In this document: positions 12,537 through 22,924 of the stretch, piece after piece | Layout of the letters: each line of letters starts with the position of its first letter | Numbering within the stretch: the stretch's first letter is position 1 | Source of the DNA: Floccularia luteovirens | Taxonomy: Eukaryota > Basidiomycota > Agaricomycetes > Agaricales > Squamanitaceae | Assembly: GCA_009739215.1 (NCBI GenBank) | Contig: VSJF01000003.1 | Coordinates: forward strand, 2,604,001-2,668,000 | Direction of reading: 5' to 3' | Length of the DNA: 64,000 nucleotides | Position numbers and translations under genes: made by a program | Notes under the pieces: generated by a model | The model's input: only the letters and a program-made list of their open reading frames with translations | The model's database searches: none | Told to the model about the DNA's origin: nothing

Positions 12537-12880
12537 TACCGAGAAATGCTCTCCACATGTGAAATCAACTGCCACCGTATTTTTGTGAATCTTCCCTTGC
12601 GTTCCTCAACTTTTCTATGTAGACAAATGCGTTCTCCACCTGGGAGGATCTTAAGTGAAGCCGGACGTGATTTGCAGAAAATACTTAAGCAGCAGCAATG
12701 AAAACAAGCAATCTTTGTCTTCGTATCGTCATTCAGATATAGCTATGGGTCAATTATAATTAATAATCAGCCAAAGAAATAGAATGGGGAGCGCATTACC
12801 TCTGGAACAGTTGCTTTAAGTTTTCACTTGTATTATTTACCATCAGGACCCATGAAGATACGATTTCTGGTGTTGTTTTT
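12537..12880 (-). pseudogene. Partial DUF6593 copy with stop codons
   Basis: It matches exons 2 and 3 of the gene at 11199-11871. The exon 2 part has two in-frame stops (TAA and TGA within the former GKEYKWK stretch), and exon 3 has lost about 20 bp and has shifted frames. Exon 1 is absent: the homology ends exactly where SD2 copy B begins. It therefore marks a breakpoint of the tandem duplication. Confidence 0.75.
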
Positions 12881-13442
12881 CACCTTTTTCTTTTCCTATG
12901 TACAACACTGTTTAGTGGTTCTTTGGTTTCACACTCCTTTCTGTAATATTCTCCCTCTTTTCTCATCACATAATCATTATATACAACACAAGTCGATACG
13001 GACAAACTCAAAATATCTCTGCATAATCTTGTAGACTCGCGTTTCTTTTGTACATATAAAAGAAAATGTTATTTTATTTCATTCATTTTTTCACCTTGAA
13101 CATCAATTGAGTACTGGAGTCAGGGAAAGAGTGGCATCAGGTAAGTGTTGGAGCTACAGGTGGGAGAAACGTGTTGATACAGCGGTTGATCGGAATTGTA
13201 CACTTGAAGCGGTACAATAATGTATGCAGGAGACAAGAAGCAACGGGTCTTCTTTGATCCCAAACACACAAACACAGACACAGACATATCCAGTAGTTCT
13301 TCGAAGCTTTCCACATCAAGCGCATCAAGGAACCTTTAGCTGGATCGAGAATCAGAATGGTTATACTGAGTTTGTGGCTGTACATGAATTCACAGCTTTT
13401 CGGAACATGGTGTGTATTTATGTACAGGAAAAATGGTTATAT

Positions 13443-13564
13443 TAGGGTCTTTCAAAGTTGTCATTAATTATCCCATTATTTGTTCCATTAAGTCGTTTTT
13501 CCCGCAAAATTTCGATAATGGAACAAATAATGGGAATATTAATGGTCAACTTTGAAAGACCCTA
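13443..13564. mobile_element. MITE-like palindromic insertion
   Basis: Two arms of about 55 bp form an imperfect inverted repeat. Both ends read GGGTCTTTCAAAGTTG inward, and each is flanked by TA. The matching place in copy A (near 7165) lacks the element, so this is a clean filled and empty site pair. The TA flanks and the absence of any open frame suggest a non-autonomous Tc1/mariner-type element. That superfamily assignment is an inference from the target site only. Confidence 0.75.
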
Positions 13565-15657
13565 TTGGTTTAAATTTTTTTCATTATGGAGGAACCGGAT
13601 ATAAATTATGTAAGGGGATTATTGCTGTGTTTGCGGGATTTGAGATTTAGCAGTATAGTGGTACATTGCAAAGTAAATTAATATGCGGCACGTAAATCAC
13701 GAGCGTCCCATATTCTTTGCACGTTGGACTTTGACTATTTCCAAAAAAAAGTAAAAGAGCGGACATATTTCAAATCATATGGTAGTAATAATGTTTAATA
13801 TTGTCGCTGTACCCGGCACCTTTTTTACAGAATATGGAGTAGAGGGGAGGGTTATTCATATGTTGAAGGTTTCTGACATAGTAAATTGGCACAGTAGAAA
13901 CGACGTTGGGAGTTCCTGTCGACGGGTAGGTTACCCGGGCAAAGCAGGTAATAGGTGGAGTATGAATCTAAACCCCCATTCAAGGGAGATGAGGATGGAA
14001 AAGTCTGCAAGCGATTGAAAAAGAAAGAAACAGTTTATTTTATCCTTCCCATTCGTTTTCCCAAAGTTTAGAGACACCTCCCGCGATAACACCCATCATT
14101 GGGTTATATTTTAGAACCAGCCCCCCTCAGTTTCGCAGAGTTTGGGCCAGTGATGGCTGGGATTGGATCCGGATTTGCTACGTTGTGGACGTTTTGTGCG
14201 TGCACCACGTCATATGTGGGAATTGCGCTGCAAGTTAATGAACCTATAGTTTATGTCAGGTGAACAGGTTTATCGATGTATGATTGAAAGACTTACTACA
14301 CATAGCAATGATGATGATTACGGATATTGTGGATTGGAACTGCATCTTTTTCCTTCCCCGCTTTGGGACCCTAGAGGTACATTTCCTGCGTATGCGTGCT
14401 GTGAGTTATGTTTTTGTGATATATGGTTTGAGAGTGCTGGGGCGGGAAGGAGTATTAACAGAGCCTTCAACATCCCCGCTTGGTTAGCTCGGAATCGGGA
14501 CAGCCAAGATCGGATTAAACAAGGGTATGATATGTTCCTACATACATATCACCCTCCCACCACCATTAAACCAAGATGCAACAATACAATCAATCGTACG
14601 GTCACATCTGGTTAGAGGGGAGAGTAGGAAGAATGAAGAAAACATTATGACGTTACCAATCAATGTTGTGCGTTATTAAAAAGAAGAAACGATGAATGTC
14701 TGAAGAGAAAGAGAGGAGCATTACTGCTGTGTCAAAGTCAAGGGGATGTCGGCGTCCTTGAAACGAAGGGCGCGACGGCCCTAACGGGGTAAGAACTACA
14801 TAGAAAAAATGAACTTGGGTTCAAAGTTGCGGGATTGCTCGTGTACTTACATGGCTTTACGGTTGCGAGGAGTTTTTTGGTGAAGCATCTTTAAACTTAA
14901 GTATCGAATTTGAGGGAAAGGGAAAAAGAGAACTAATCGGAAACCTTGAACATGAAAGTTTAAATTGATAAGTATACAAGCGCGTGACTTGCTTAAGTAT
15001 AAGTACTGTGGTCATGCAATCTTGACGCTGTACAATATAAATGACTTTGCGGCTTTAATTAGCGTTTGATAACCAGTTATTTGGGGTCACACGACTATAA
15101 GTATGACGGATGTGCGCATTTCTGAAGAGTCTGTACGACAACTATTCAATTGAATTTGGGCGATTGAATATCTTCATCAATATAAGCACGGAACATCTGA
15201 CAACAATTCTGATTCATGCCTAACGGGTAAAAAGGAAAGATATGTACTCACCAGCACCACTCGAGGTTCAAACGTTCAGGTTTTCATGATTTTCTTCCGA
15301 GTAAATTTCACATGGAAAGATTCCTTTATGGATCTTTGAACGCTTTGGAGATGAGAGTATAATGACACGGAATACAAGGTTGCAAAGTCTGATTTTTATG
15401 CCGGATAAGGGGAATTAGGCAAAACGCCGGAGCCGGATGATCTGCAAAGCTGCCGTGGAATTACGAACAAAGTGTCATGCAAATCATGTGTTCGACGCGT
15501 CGTCCTCACGGCACACAACGTCATGACTGTCGTTACTTGCAGCTATGCCGTCTGGACTCTTGCAAAAAGTCTGAATCAGTCCAACATTTTGTTTAAAGAG
15601 TCAGATTTTTCGGTATGCAACTGACACCTACTCTCCTATTCTCATATTATATCTACA

Positions 15658-16595
15658 ATGCCTACACTTGTTGCAGTTCGAGCTGCAAATGCTGCACGGT
15701 CATTCCCTCTTCCCCCAGTAGCCCTGTTCGTTGGAGGGACTTCGGGAATAGGCCTTGCCATGGCATCTGCACTCTCCCGATACACTGCTGGACAAGCACA
15801 CATCGTCATCATTGGCCGTAACTCCGCCGCCGCCCTTGAAGCACTTCCCACAGCCGAATTTGTCCAATGCGACGCAACACTGATGAAGAATGTCCGCGAG
15901 GCAACCAATTCCGTTCTCGAACGTTTCCCAAAAATAAACTACCTCGTATTGTCACCTGGGTATATGACATTTTCTGGCCGGGATGAAACAGAGGAGGGTC
16001 TCGACAAGAAACTAGCGTTGCATTACTATGCACGATGGACATTCACCAAGGAGTTGACTCCTGCGTTACAGCGTGCTAAGGATGCTGGGGAACCAGCAAA
16101 GGTGTTTTCAGTCTTAGGTGCAGGGTTTGGGGGAGAAGTGGATTTGGATGATTTAGGGCTGAAAAAGAACTATACACTATCTCGGGCTGCTTTACAGGTG
16201 CCTACATATAATGACTTGATGATGGAGGTATGTTTCATATTCAAAAACGCTTCATGTTCATCTTCATAATAACAACACAGGAATTTGCAACTCGAAACCC
16301 AGATTTGACGTTTATCCATGCCGGTCCAGGATTCGTACGCACTAATCTTCTCTCATCATCCCAATCACCTCTGTTGCGTTATTCTGCCCCTATCCTCAAA
16401 TTCCTCACCTACCCATTGTCGGTCTCTCAGGATGAGTGCGCTGAGCACTTGTGGTATGGACTGTTTAACAGTGATAAAGGTGCATTTAGGATTGGGGCGA
16501 ATGGTGAAGATATCGGACAAAAGAGGTACTTTGGAAGTGCGGAGTCGAGACAAAAACTTTGGGAACATACAGTGGAAGCAACAAAGGTGTCATAA
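15658..16595 (+). CDS. SDR-like NAD(P)-binding protein, copy B
   Basis: Two exons, 15658-16227 and 16281-16595, give 294 residues, the same length as copy A. Only scattered substitutions separate the two (for example Ala/Thr near residue 57 and His/Leu near 208). GGTSGIG at 26-32 and Tyr184 in YNDLM are kept, again without the Lys of the Tyr-x3-Lys motif. Shared loss of that residue in two otherwise intact copies means it predates the duplication and is unlikely to be random decay. Upstream sequence differs from copy A, so the two may be regulated differently. Confidence 0.8.
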
Positions 16596-16759
16596 TTTCA
16601 CCCCATCCGTTCAATTCGTTCCTGGCAATGTATTTATTTCTTGCATACTGTATAAGACATTTATATTAATACTCGTTCAGTCCATTATTAAACAACAACG
16701 TTTCTTTCAATGAAAAGAAAGAGACTGTAATTGTGATCATCCGCATTTCTATAAAAGGT

Positions 16760-16935
16760 GGCTTATTGGATTTCCACGTTACGCCTCTTTACTCTGTTGA
16801 AATGTTACTGGGGCTAAGGTGATAACTTTAATTGTAAGGGCATAATAGAAATGGGTAGAGGTCAACTTACAATCTTAAGTCAAACACATATGAATGTTTC
16901 AACCAAGCACTCAACTATCTCGATTTCTGTCCTTT
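16760..16935 (-). pseudogene. DUF6593 relic downstream of H3
   Basis: On the minus strand it matches the end of exon 1, the intron and the start of exon 2 of the DUF6593 gene at 37253-38044 (shared agttgagtgcttggttgaaa). Stop codons interrupt it. Position and strand relative to H3 equal those of the intact gene relative to H9. Confidence 0.6.
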
Positions 16936-17070
16936 GAACGCGAAACTTAGACTATATTCGGTTTTCTCGACAACAATTATTATCCATTGGAGTGCACAAA
17001 GGCAGACAAGAAGCAGATGTGACATATATAATTAGTACTATTTAAGGATAACATTCCGAGGGTATATATT

Positions 17071-17528
17071 TTAAAGGTTGACGTTGATGGGAGTGCAGCC
17101 AACAACGATGAGACCATCTGTAAAAGAGATATTAGTACAGTACATAAATAAAAAAATAACTTAGTCATGATGACATACTGAAGTTGTTGCCAGTGCAGCA
17201 AGTCGGTTGTTGAGAGCTATATTCATATACTAAGTATCAAAATTATATTGTAGACAATAAAGTAAACTCACCAGCTATTTCCAGCAGCACCTTTGTAAGG
17301 ACCTGCGATGCAAGTCAGACCAACTTGGCCAACAAGAGGTCCAACGTCAGGGAAAGCACTGGCGAAAGAGCTTTTGAGCTCTTGAGAGACAGTGCTGGCT
17401 TGCTGAACAGAGTTACAGCAGTAAACTTGTCCGCCGTTACAGCTGTCTGAAATGTTTCCATTGGCGGGTGCGGCGATAGCCAAGAGGGCAAAGGTGGATG
17501 CGACAAAGATGGCAGCTTTGGAGAACAT
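17071..17528 (-). CDS. Class I hydrophobin H3
   Basis: Exons 17272-17528, 17179-17216 and 17071-17117 on the minus strand give 113 residues. The protein differs from H1 at only a few positions (for example PANGNISDSC before the first cysteine pair and Phe for Tyr in the CTGNNF turn). The signal peptide and all eight cysteines are intact. The start was set at the MFSKAA codon because every paralogue begins there and the TATA box lies about 120 bp upstream; the longer in-frame start at 17591 is inside the 5' leader. Inverted partner of H1. Confidence 0.92.
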
Positions 17529-17643
17529 TGTTGGATAAAAGTTGGTGTTGTTGGGAAAGAGTGTGTGATGCAAGAGAACTAGACTGTTCAAAGAATGTGG
17601 GGCGTTTGTGAAAACTGAAGATATTCTTGCGAATATGGCCCAT

Positions 17644-17651
17644 CTTTTATA
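17644..17651 (-). promoter_or_regulatory. TATA box of hydrophobin H3
   Basis: TATAAAAG on the minus strand, about 115 bp before the start codon, as in H1 and H7. Confidence 0.6.
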
Positions 17652-18090
17652 TCTAGCCTCGCGAACAGATAGTATACGAGCGAGTTGAATTCAATATGGC
17701 TTCATTCTCTTAGATTCGGATCCACACCGGGGTCAATGGGGTTGCGCTGAAAGAAAGAAAAAAAAAGTACGCCAAGCCAAACTTGATGTGTAGACTAATT
17801 TTTGCTCCAACCTCATTTTTGAACGTTGGAGTGTTTATTACATCGAAAACTCCATACTTCCTTGTTTGAATGTTGTCTGCGGCTTCTTTCCAAGCCGGGT
17901 TTTTCTTTACAGTGCTAAGCCAAATTTGCGACTGAGTGGGTATTCATTTCGTGTATGAAAAGTATCGGTGACAGGATGAATTGGAGCTTTGTTTGTGGGT
18001 TATTAGGTGATTGTATTTCACGTAGCCTGCGTGACGCCACATGTGTCATTTTCTCCTAAAGCCTAATAGACATGTGAATTATGCCTGAGA

Positions 18091-19007
18091 TGATGGAGTT
18101 AGAAGAAACAGAAATATGTATGTCATTGAACTTACGGGTGGGAAGCATGCACGAGTGTCTGCAATACTATGACCGGAACAATACGGAGAGCCAGACAAAG
18201 CTGATACTGCTGCACTTATTCATGCCTGAAATACTACTTCAGTTCAAGGCTGATAAAGCCTCGCTTTCGATTCGACGTTGTCGACGGTGTGGGTTTGTAA
18301 GACGTTTCCAACACTGTACGGAGTATGACCGTGATAAAGGGCCACAGCGCGCCACTGCAACGGAGAACGTTGAGATGTACCTTGAAGATGAAGAAACGAA
18401 CAGGATTCGCAATCACTCTATTCCATCCAAATCCCAGAGACGGATTTGATTCTGAAAGTAGTGCGTCTTATGATAAGTCCAAGACGTTGGTTTCACGTGG
18501 AAGTTCTGGTGAACACGTTTTATGAGCTCTGTGTGTGTAAGTTATGGTTAGGTACAACCATCCTGGAACCTGAGGCTTTTTCGGTTAGAAAATAGAATTG
18601 CGAAGACTTGAAGAAATAGACTCGACTTGTTTACGAACAAATCGTGCACTAATTTTAGAATTTCCAAAAACAATTTGCAACAAGCAAAGAGCGATGTCGA
18701 TATATCTAAGCTGCAACTATAAGGTTTCTTCCAAACCAGTGCAGCTTTTTTAATCAATACCGTCAAGATTGAAGGCGGCGGGAAAAGTGTTTTACACTCA
18801 AAATCTTTCTTTTTTGTTCAACGCAAGGTATTCTTTACTATGTTATATTTCAGACGCTTCTCATTCTTAAATTAGATCATTCACTCCTCCAATATCAAAC
18901 AAATGTGAAGGAATACGAGATATCATTTGAAACACTTTGGGTTAACACATTGACATATACAACAAACATCAGAACAAGATATACATTGTGTGCTACATAT
19001 ATGAGAT
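18091..19007. other. Spacer between H3 and H4 with a duplicated relic
   Basis: Part of this spacer, about 18240-18560, matches 27300-27500 in reverse complement and 39700-39960 in the same orientation. Read on the minus strand it recalls a short protein segment (ALHYLQGLC in the two other copies) but carries stops here. I do not recognise the family; it is a shared relic that travels with the hydrophobins. Confidence 0.45.
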
Positions 19008-19796
19008 TTAATTGACATTGACTGGGCTGCAACCAGCAGCCATAACGCCATCTGTAAATGACAATTGTTAGCATTATTCCTGGAGTATAATAAAGATATA
19101 TACATACTAATGCTATTGCCCGTGCAGCAGGCAGTTTGTTGAGTGCTGCAAAGATATACATTGAGTACCATTTCATATCATAACGAAATTCATGATTATT
19201 TACCAGCTATTTCCAGCAGAGCCCCCACCAGTTCCGGCAGCACAACCAATACCGATTTGACCAAGGTCACCTCCTTGATTGAATGCACTGCCGAAATAGG
19301 TTGAGATGTAGTTGCTCTCGAACAACGATGCAGATTGGAATGAGTTGCAACAGCTAATGCTGCCTTGGTTGCAGCTACCAATGATGTTGCCATTCTGTGG
19401 AGCGGCAGCAGCCATGAGAGCAAAGGTGGAGGCAACGAGGATGGCAACTTTGGAGTGCATTGTGTAGAAAGATGGTTTAGAAGTGAACTAGGGAGTTGTT
19501 CGACTGAGGAATTTGAGTAAGTTCACTCTGGCTTTATAGATTTAAGTAGGAGGACATGCTGTAAAGGATGAAAGCGTCAAGGTATTCTTGTGCTGAATGA
19601 AATGTTCCATAGGAGTTGAAAAATGGGGACTAAACCAAAAACGTATTACATGCACCAGCAGTACGTGTTTCTGTAAACGGAGAATCCGTTGAGAGTGGGG
19701 CCTGTTAATGGGGGGTGGCTGTATTTTGCGGCTTCCTGCTTGGCACTTTGCCTCATTTCCTCACTTTGTAGCACATAGCTGGTTGATACACATCTA
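18240..19796. repeat. Inverted duplication arm SD3-left (H4 unit)
   Basis: It pairs with 25967-27500 in reverse complement. The pair covers hydrophobin H4/H6, its promoter and the cctcatttcctcactttgta border at 19751-19770. Confidence 0.7.
19008..19460 (-). CDS. Class I hydrophobin H4
   Basis: Exons 19204-19460, 19108-19145 and 19008-19051 give 112 residues. The last exon is 44 nt, one codon shorter than in H1, ending in VNVN. The signal peptide is residues 1-20 (MHSKVAILVASTFALMAAAA), and the cysteines sit at the same positions as in H1. The loop between the second and third cysteine groups is glycine-rich (CAAGTGGGSAGNS), so H4 and H6 form a subgroup distinct from H1/H3/H7/H9. A TATAAAG lies on the minus strand at 19532-19538, about 72 bp before the start. 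Confidence 0.92.
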
Positions 19797-20225
19797 CAAC
19801 ACGCTGGTAGTTACGGCCTCCCATTGCTTTGGTTTACGATTTACTCTTTTTCAGGCATCGGGAAGTTGCGAGAAAGTGAGCGTCGTGTGGGGTTTAATTT
19901 GAGATACAAACGTGAGCCTCGGAGAGAAGACTCACGTAAGAAACCATTATAGTCAGGTTGTTGCGTTGCAATTGAAAGGATAAAGATCATGAATGTGCAT
20001 AGCGTACAGTGCAGCAAGGACACGGCTCCAACTTTTCTGATCAGAAAAGTAACAAAAGAGGTATATAAACGACGGAGAAGACAGTGCGTTCTGGATCAAG
20101 GAGATATTTGTATCATCACTTCTGTCTAACACACTCAAATAATTCATCTCCGAACAGTCTATTATCCAAGAATGGGTATACGTAATAAGTCTATGTAATG
20201 CATTTTCTAACGAAATATAATGATT

Positions 20226-20687
20226 CTAGGCATTGGCGTTGAAAGGTGAGCAACTAGCGACAAATGCGCCATCTACAAAGTAATCAGTATTGTGTTATTG
20301 GCTAGAATATAGATAAAAGTAGTTTTGGAACATACTACTGTAGTTCTTTCCAGTGCAGCAAGCAGTTTGTTGGGAACTAGACACATTCGGTGAACATTCC
20401 GTACGAATAACTTAATCAATAGGAATTTACCAGCTGTTTCCGGCACCTCCGGCACCAGAACCTGCAGCGCATGTAACGCCCCATTGGCCGCTAACTGAAG
20501 AAAAGGCGCCAACAGCGCTGAAGAATGACATAAGCTGCTCCTTGTTGAATGAATCGCCATTTTGGATGGAATTACAGCAGTAAATGTTGTTCGCATTGCA
20601 GCTAGAGACAACGTTACTCTTTGCTGGGGCAGAAGCAACCACAAGGGCGAGAGTCGAGACGATGAAGATGGCAGCCTTCGAGAACAT
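20226..20687 (-). CDS. Class I hydrophobin H5
   Basis: Exons 20431-20687, 20339-20376 and 20226-20272 give 113 residues with a signal peptide (MFSKAAIFIVSTLALVVASA) and the full eight-cysteine pattern. It is the most divergent intact member: the loop before cysteine 73 reads FSSVSGQWGVTC and the tail ends in NANA. The same NA ending occurs in the broken H2. It has no inverted partner in the window and sits next to the transposon at the hinge of the hydrophobin palindrome. Confidence 0.9.
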
Positions 20688-21064
20688 TGTGAAAAACGAT
20701 TGAAGTTGAGCTTGGCAAAAAGAGAAATTTAGAGGGAATAAGTAAAGGAGAGAAGATGTTTACTGGACTCTCAAAGTAGCGCCCATCGCTTTTTATCCTA
20801 CGAATATGCATATGCCATCGGGTTGGGCTATGTATATGACCCTAGGGGGTAGAAGTCCGATCTGTTACTCGTTGGGTGGTAGTTCGGATCCGTTTGGGGT
20901 GATTTCTTGAAACGAACAGTAATGGAGCAGAACCAAAGCTTCAATGACGTTGAAAACCGTGGTGACAATGTGTTTTTAAGCGGCTATCCCCTTTTTGACA
21001 ATTATCTTACTTAATGGGGAAGAGGTTTTATACCGTTATTGACGGCTTCTTTTGATGTATAACA
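20688..21064. other. H5 promoter side and transposon target
   Basis: No gene. The stretch holds the H5 upstream region (an ATAAAAAG near 20790 on minus) and ends with ATAACA at 21059-21064, the left target-site copy of the transposon. Confidence 0.5.
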
Positions 21065-21179
21065 TACGGCTGGCGAGAAGTCTCAGCTTCGTTTTGATGT
21101 TGTTACTCACACTTTCCCTTTTCGGGTCACCGTGACACTACCGTGTGACAACAACTCTGCGCTATCATCGTGGCATCTA
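21065..21179 (+). repeat. Left terminal inverted repeat, 115 bp
   Basis: It begins TACGGCTGGCGAG and ends TGGCATCTA. Every base equals the reverse complement of 25716-25830. The transposase start codon lies 10 bp inside it. Confidence 0.93.
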
Positions 21180-21188
21180 TTCAACACA

Positions 21189-22791
21189 ATGCCCAAATCT
21201 TCAGGCAGTAACCAGTGGGGCGAGAAAAACTGTACGTGAAAAGTTTCCTTATACATGCTATTGTACTTATTATGCAATGTAGACCCTTCCGATGAGGAGC
21301 TTCAAGTGGCCTTCAATCAATATGCAAAGGAAAACAATGGCTCCGGTCTCACTGCAGAACAACAACTTGCAAGATTGGAGCGTGAATTCGGCCTATACAT
21401 TAAGTTTGTATTCCTGTGCATGGTGTTGCTATTGATGTTAACTTCTCCCTCAGACGAGCAGGGCTATATTGGTTGCGCAAAAGACTAGGGATAAAAAGCA
21501 TTCGAAAAAATCAAGAAACATCTTTGCAAGATACCATCCAGTTAGTTGTTGACATCAAGGCTGATGATACAGCTGGGAAATGGGGTGTTGCACAGGTTCG
21601 ACAACGCCTTGCGAATACGGGCATCCTGTTGAAGCGGTATGTTAGTTTGCTACGATGTTTTCATTAAACTTTCTTATATTGTGTTAGCGATGATTTGCGA
21701 CAGATTCTCCATGACAATTTTGAACCTGAATTCAATCTACGCCTTTGTTTTTCTAACCGTAACATGATCAAGCGTGTCCCACTCGATTGCCTGGGACCCT
21801 GGCATCAGTTGCACTCTGATGGGCATGAGAAGCTTGCAGAACAAGCACTCCGAATGGGTCATGGTCTCTCACTTCCACTCTATGCATTTAAAGATGAATT
21901 CTCATCTTTTGTACCCTATTTGCGCGTTCTTCCTAATGTCCGCACATCAAGAGCTATTGGACATGCTTTTCTAGACTTCGTTGAACTATATAAATGTAAG
22001 TACTTTATCTCCAGCTTCTATGATACTTGTTAATATAGTGCAAATCAGGTATTCCAATTCAACTTACAACAGATAAAGGTTCTGAAATTTCAGACATGAT
22101 CCGCTGTCATGAAACACTCCGGTAAGCCAACTTAAATCATTATTTGTATTTTCACTTTATTAATCGAGAATTTAGGCTTCATGCTGCCCCCGATTTCATG
22201 GTTGAAAAATGGCCAACTGCTATTCAAGTTCAAAGCAAACATAACACCCCAATTGAGTCATTTTGGAGGTGGAAACGTCAAGGTGAAGGTCATAGCATCA
22301 AGGAAGTGCTCTTCACTGGAAAAGAGGCGGGTATACTCAATCCAAATAACTGGTTGCATGTGTATGTTACTATATTCTAGTTTCTTCTGGTTCTTTACTG
22401 AGATCTTTTTAGTCAGGTTTTTAAGTGGCTGTGGCCACCTCTCGTACAGCAGCGTTTGGATGAATTCCGTGAATATTGGAATAATCATTCTCTGAAGCGG
22501 CAAAAAGAGAAATTGTTGCCAAGTGGAATGCCACCTCGCCATGTCTGGATGGTTCCAGAAAATGCACGCGCTAATGCACGAGACTGTTCAATAACAGTCA
22601 GTCTTGATCTTGTTAAACAACTTCGTGAAGAACTAGGTGGTATGGAAGGTCGTGCTGAAGTACTTAATTTTGTTGATGATGAATTTCGGGCACAAGCAGA
22701 TAATGCCTTAGCACAGTTGGGATTTCCGATTATCACACTTTTAAATGCATGGGATATTTTCGAAGCTATAGTAGAGATTCTATCACTATAA
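21189..22791 (+). CDS. Integrase-like DDE transposase
   Basis: Seven exons, 21189-21231, 21283-21403, 21454-21636, 21688-21995, 22049-22121, 22176-22361 and 22413-22791, give 430 residues with introns of 50-54 nt. The catalytic core has an RNase H-like, retroviral-integrase type layout: Asp160 in LHSDGHEKL, Asp227 in LTTDKGSE and Glu270 in NTPIESFWRW, spacing D-66-D-42-E. It presumably cuts and joins the terminal repeats in the nucleus. The N-terminal part (residues 20-115) is helical and basic and may bind the repeats. No lesion is seen. The related basidiomycete proteins are usually annotated only as integrase core domain proteins. Confidence 0.85.
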
Positions 22792-22924
22792 TAACGTAGT
22801 CAGTAGTACATTGAAATATGAAGTTTTTTTGGTGCTTGCATAATCTATCAAACTCAAACACACATAAAATCTGAATTTTCCATCGGCTGAGACCTTCAGC
22901 AGAACTCTTGCCACCTCAACAATC

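Larger units (their letters stand above)
12884..16735. repeat. Direct segmental duplication SD2, copy B
   Basis: Second copy of 6603-10880. It carries a 122 bp palindromic insertion that copy A lacks and misses several hundred bases upstream of the dehydrogenase gene. Non-coding parts differ by many small changes while the gene is almost unchanged, which suggests selection on the protein. Confidence 0.8.
16880..18090. repeat. Inverted duplication arm SD1-right (H3 unit)
   Basis: Reverse-complement partner of 1-1245, including hydrophobin H3, its promoter and about 400 bp beyond. Confidence 0.75.

Noticed and set aside
13440..13565. Hairpin RNA or terminator at the palindrome in copy B
   Set aside because: The empty site in copy A and the flanking TA show an insertion, not a conserved regulatory structure.
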